The notes below the pieces were generated by a model. The model was not told the DNA's origin, ran no database searches, and was given only the letters and a program-made list of their open reading frames with translations. Of a stretch of DNA of 25,204 nt, positions 23,786-25,204 are shown in pieces (position 1 is the stretch's first letter; each line of letters opens with the position of its first letter). The DNA is from CAVPCY01 sp963702525. GTDB lineage: Bacteria; Actinomycetota; Coriobacteriia; Anaerosomatales; PHET01. Location: NCBI GenBank assembly GCA_963702525.1, contig CAVPCY010000029.1:1-25204 (forward strand). The letters run 5' to 3'. Both the position numbers and the translations under genes were made by a program.

Positions 23786-25204
23786 ATGCAGAGCGTGAGT
23801 GCACGCCACCCGAACGCAGCAGCAGACGTGACCCGCGTCCAGGGGCCGCCGGCAATCGGACTGCTTGTTGCAGCTGCGATGCTCCTAGCGGCGGTCCTGC
23901 TCGCGACCGCGAGCGCTATGCTGCTAGCTCCCCAGCCTGCGATTGCTGCGCGGCTCTCAACCGACCAGATCGGCGGCGTCGCTCTCGGCTCGCCGGACCG
24001 GGCTGCGTCGGCGCGCCCGACATCGACGCGGCAGCAGGGCTGCTCGAAGGCGCTGACGGACGCGCGCTGTGGGCTCGGCGGCCCACGACCCGCCGGGCGA
24101 TGGCGAGCATCACCAAGATCATGGTCGCGCTCGTGGTGCTCGACCGAGCGAACCTCGACGACAAAGTGACGGTCTCGAAAGCCGCCTCGAACGTGGACTA
24201 CGCGCTTGGCCTGCGCGCAGGCGAGACGCTCACCGTGCGGCAGCTCCTCGAACTGGCGCTCGTGGCCTCTTCCAACGACGCAGCATATGCGCTCTCCGAG
24301 CACGTAGGCGGCACGATGCCTGCGTTCGTCCGAGAGATGAACTCGCGCGCGGCCGAGCTGGGCCTGAACGACACCCGGTTCTCCAACCCACACGGTTTGG
24401 ACGCACCCGGGCACCGGAGCTCGGCAGCGGACATCGCATCGCTCACGCACGCCGCGATGAGAATCCAGAGTTCCGGCGGATCGTGGCGCTCGAGAAAGTC
24501 ACGCTTCCGGCGTACAAGAAGCGCAAGGCCCGCAAGGTCGAGAACACCAACGAGCTGCTCGGCGAGTATCGCGGCATGCTTGGCGGCAAGACGGGCTACA
24601 CCGGTGACGCGAAGTACGGCGTGGTCACCACCGCCGAGCGCAACGGGATAACGCTGACCTCAGTGGTGCTCGGTGCGCCCAGCAACAAGGCGCGGTTCAC
24701 CAACTCGAAGCGGCTGCTCAACTGGGGATTCAAACATCTGAGACGGCAGACGGTCGCGATCGCCACCGAGACCGTCGGCGCGGTGCCACTCCTGCCCGAT
24801 CCATCTCGCAGCGTGCAAGCGCGCTTCGCCGAGACGACCTCGGCGGTCGTGTTCGACCTCGACGGTCCGGTCAAGCGCGCACTCGTGCTGCAGCAGCAGG
24901 TGGCGTTGCCCGTCTTCGAAGGACAGGAACTGGGCCGAGATCGAGCTGACGCAGGGCGAGCGTTTCGTTGCCAAGACCGTTCGTGGCGGCCACAGACGTC
25001 GCCTCCGCCGAGGAGACCGTGGGTCGGTACCAATCTCGGACTACCTCGATCGCTCGGTCGTCGCTCGCGCTGCGGACGCATCCGTCTCGGTCGAGCCCTT
25101 CGACCCGGCGGCGCCCGTGGAGCGCACCGTCCAACTGCGGCGGGCGGTCAGGGCCCCGGTGGCTCCAGGAGCACCCCTCGGCGCGGTCGTCTACTCGCAG
25201 AAGG
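23786..25204 (+). CDS. D-alanyl-D-alanine carboxypeptidase (PBP5-like), several frameshifts, cut by the edge
   Basis: Low-molecular-mass penicillin-binding protein that trims D-Ala from peptidoglycan outside the membrane. ATG 23786 follows GAAGGG and starts a long N-terminal region with a membrane anchor/signal (AIGLLVAAAMLLAAVLL). The three active-site motifs of peptidase family S11 are all present: SITK (from 24106), SSN (about 24268-24276) and KTG (24588-24596). The frame changes near 24000, 24465, 24935, 24985 and 25035, with family-like sequence continuing each time (RRAMASITKI, PEFRRIVALEKV, AEIELTQGERFVAKTV, ISDYLDRSVVA), so the protein is probably intact in the organism. The C-terminus, perhaps a PBP5-type beta domain, runs past the right edge. 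Confidence 0.85.

Noticed and set aside
1..25204. CRISPR arrays, tRNA or rRNA genes, insertion sequences
   Set aside because: No regularly spaced repeats, tRNA T-arm patterns, rRNA segments or transposase motifs were seen on either strand.

Overview
The window is high-GC bacterial chromosome with dense, short-spaced genes on both strands and frequent GTG/TTG starts behind strong GGAGG-type ribosome binding sites. Gene content (DUF3786 protein, ADP-forming acyl-CoA synthetase fused to a GNAT domain, paired radical SAM enzymes, YgjP-type protease, MoaD/ThiS-like protein, a beta-helix surface protein, a CxxCH secreted protein) suggests an anaerobic or microaerophilic actinobacterium, perhaps a Coriobacteriia/OPB41-type lineage. 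That placement is inference; no rRNA marker is present.

Layout. 1-2209 (minus): DUF3786 protein, calcineurin-like phosphoesterase and guanine deaminase, probably one transcript running off the left edge into another gene. 2318-3154 (plus): class IV PLP aminotransferase. 3169-4637 (minus): lipoprotein and YgjP-like metalloprotease. 4779-5105 (plus): small GlsB/YeaQ membrane protein and a GC hairpin. 5115-5592 (minus): META-domain lipoprotein. 5768-7443 (plus): UbiB/ABC1 kinase-like protein. 7450-8127 (minus): DedA protein. 8216-10072 (plus): promoter, yybP-ykoY manganese riboswitch, GDT1-family transporter and CaCA-family exchanger, a clear metal-export operon. 10106-12279 (minus): two translationally coupled radical SAM enzymes. 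12411-14290 (plus): RtcB RNA ligase and endonuclease V. 14294-16369 (minus): secreted parallel beta-helix protein. 16537-18399 (minus): nitroreductase, ubiquitin-like protein and EamA transporter. 18569-19255 (plus): a tandemly structured leader and a small unknown protein. 19458-22746 (plus): acyl-CoA synthetase-GNAT fusion and a methyltransferase. 22841-23585 (minus): acidic secreted CxxCH protein with a terminator and an upstream array of 11-bp repeats. 23786-25204 (plus): D-Ala-D-Ala carboxypeptidase, cut by the right edge.

Many reading frames are broken by single-base shifts although the coding signal continues cleanly in another frame (guaD, phosphoesterase, DUF3786, META, UbiB, endonuclease V, beta-helix, small unknown gene, acyl-CoA synthetase, methyltransferase, carboxypeptidase). 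Because the broken frames remain conserved on both sides, I read most of these as sequence or assembly errors rather than decayed genes. Coordinates are given for the restored genes.

The items most worth a second look are the tandem structured leader at 18605-18830, the PHO-box-like repeat array controlling the acidic CxxCH protein, and the manganese riboswitch driving a two-transporter operon.
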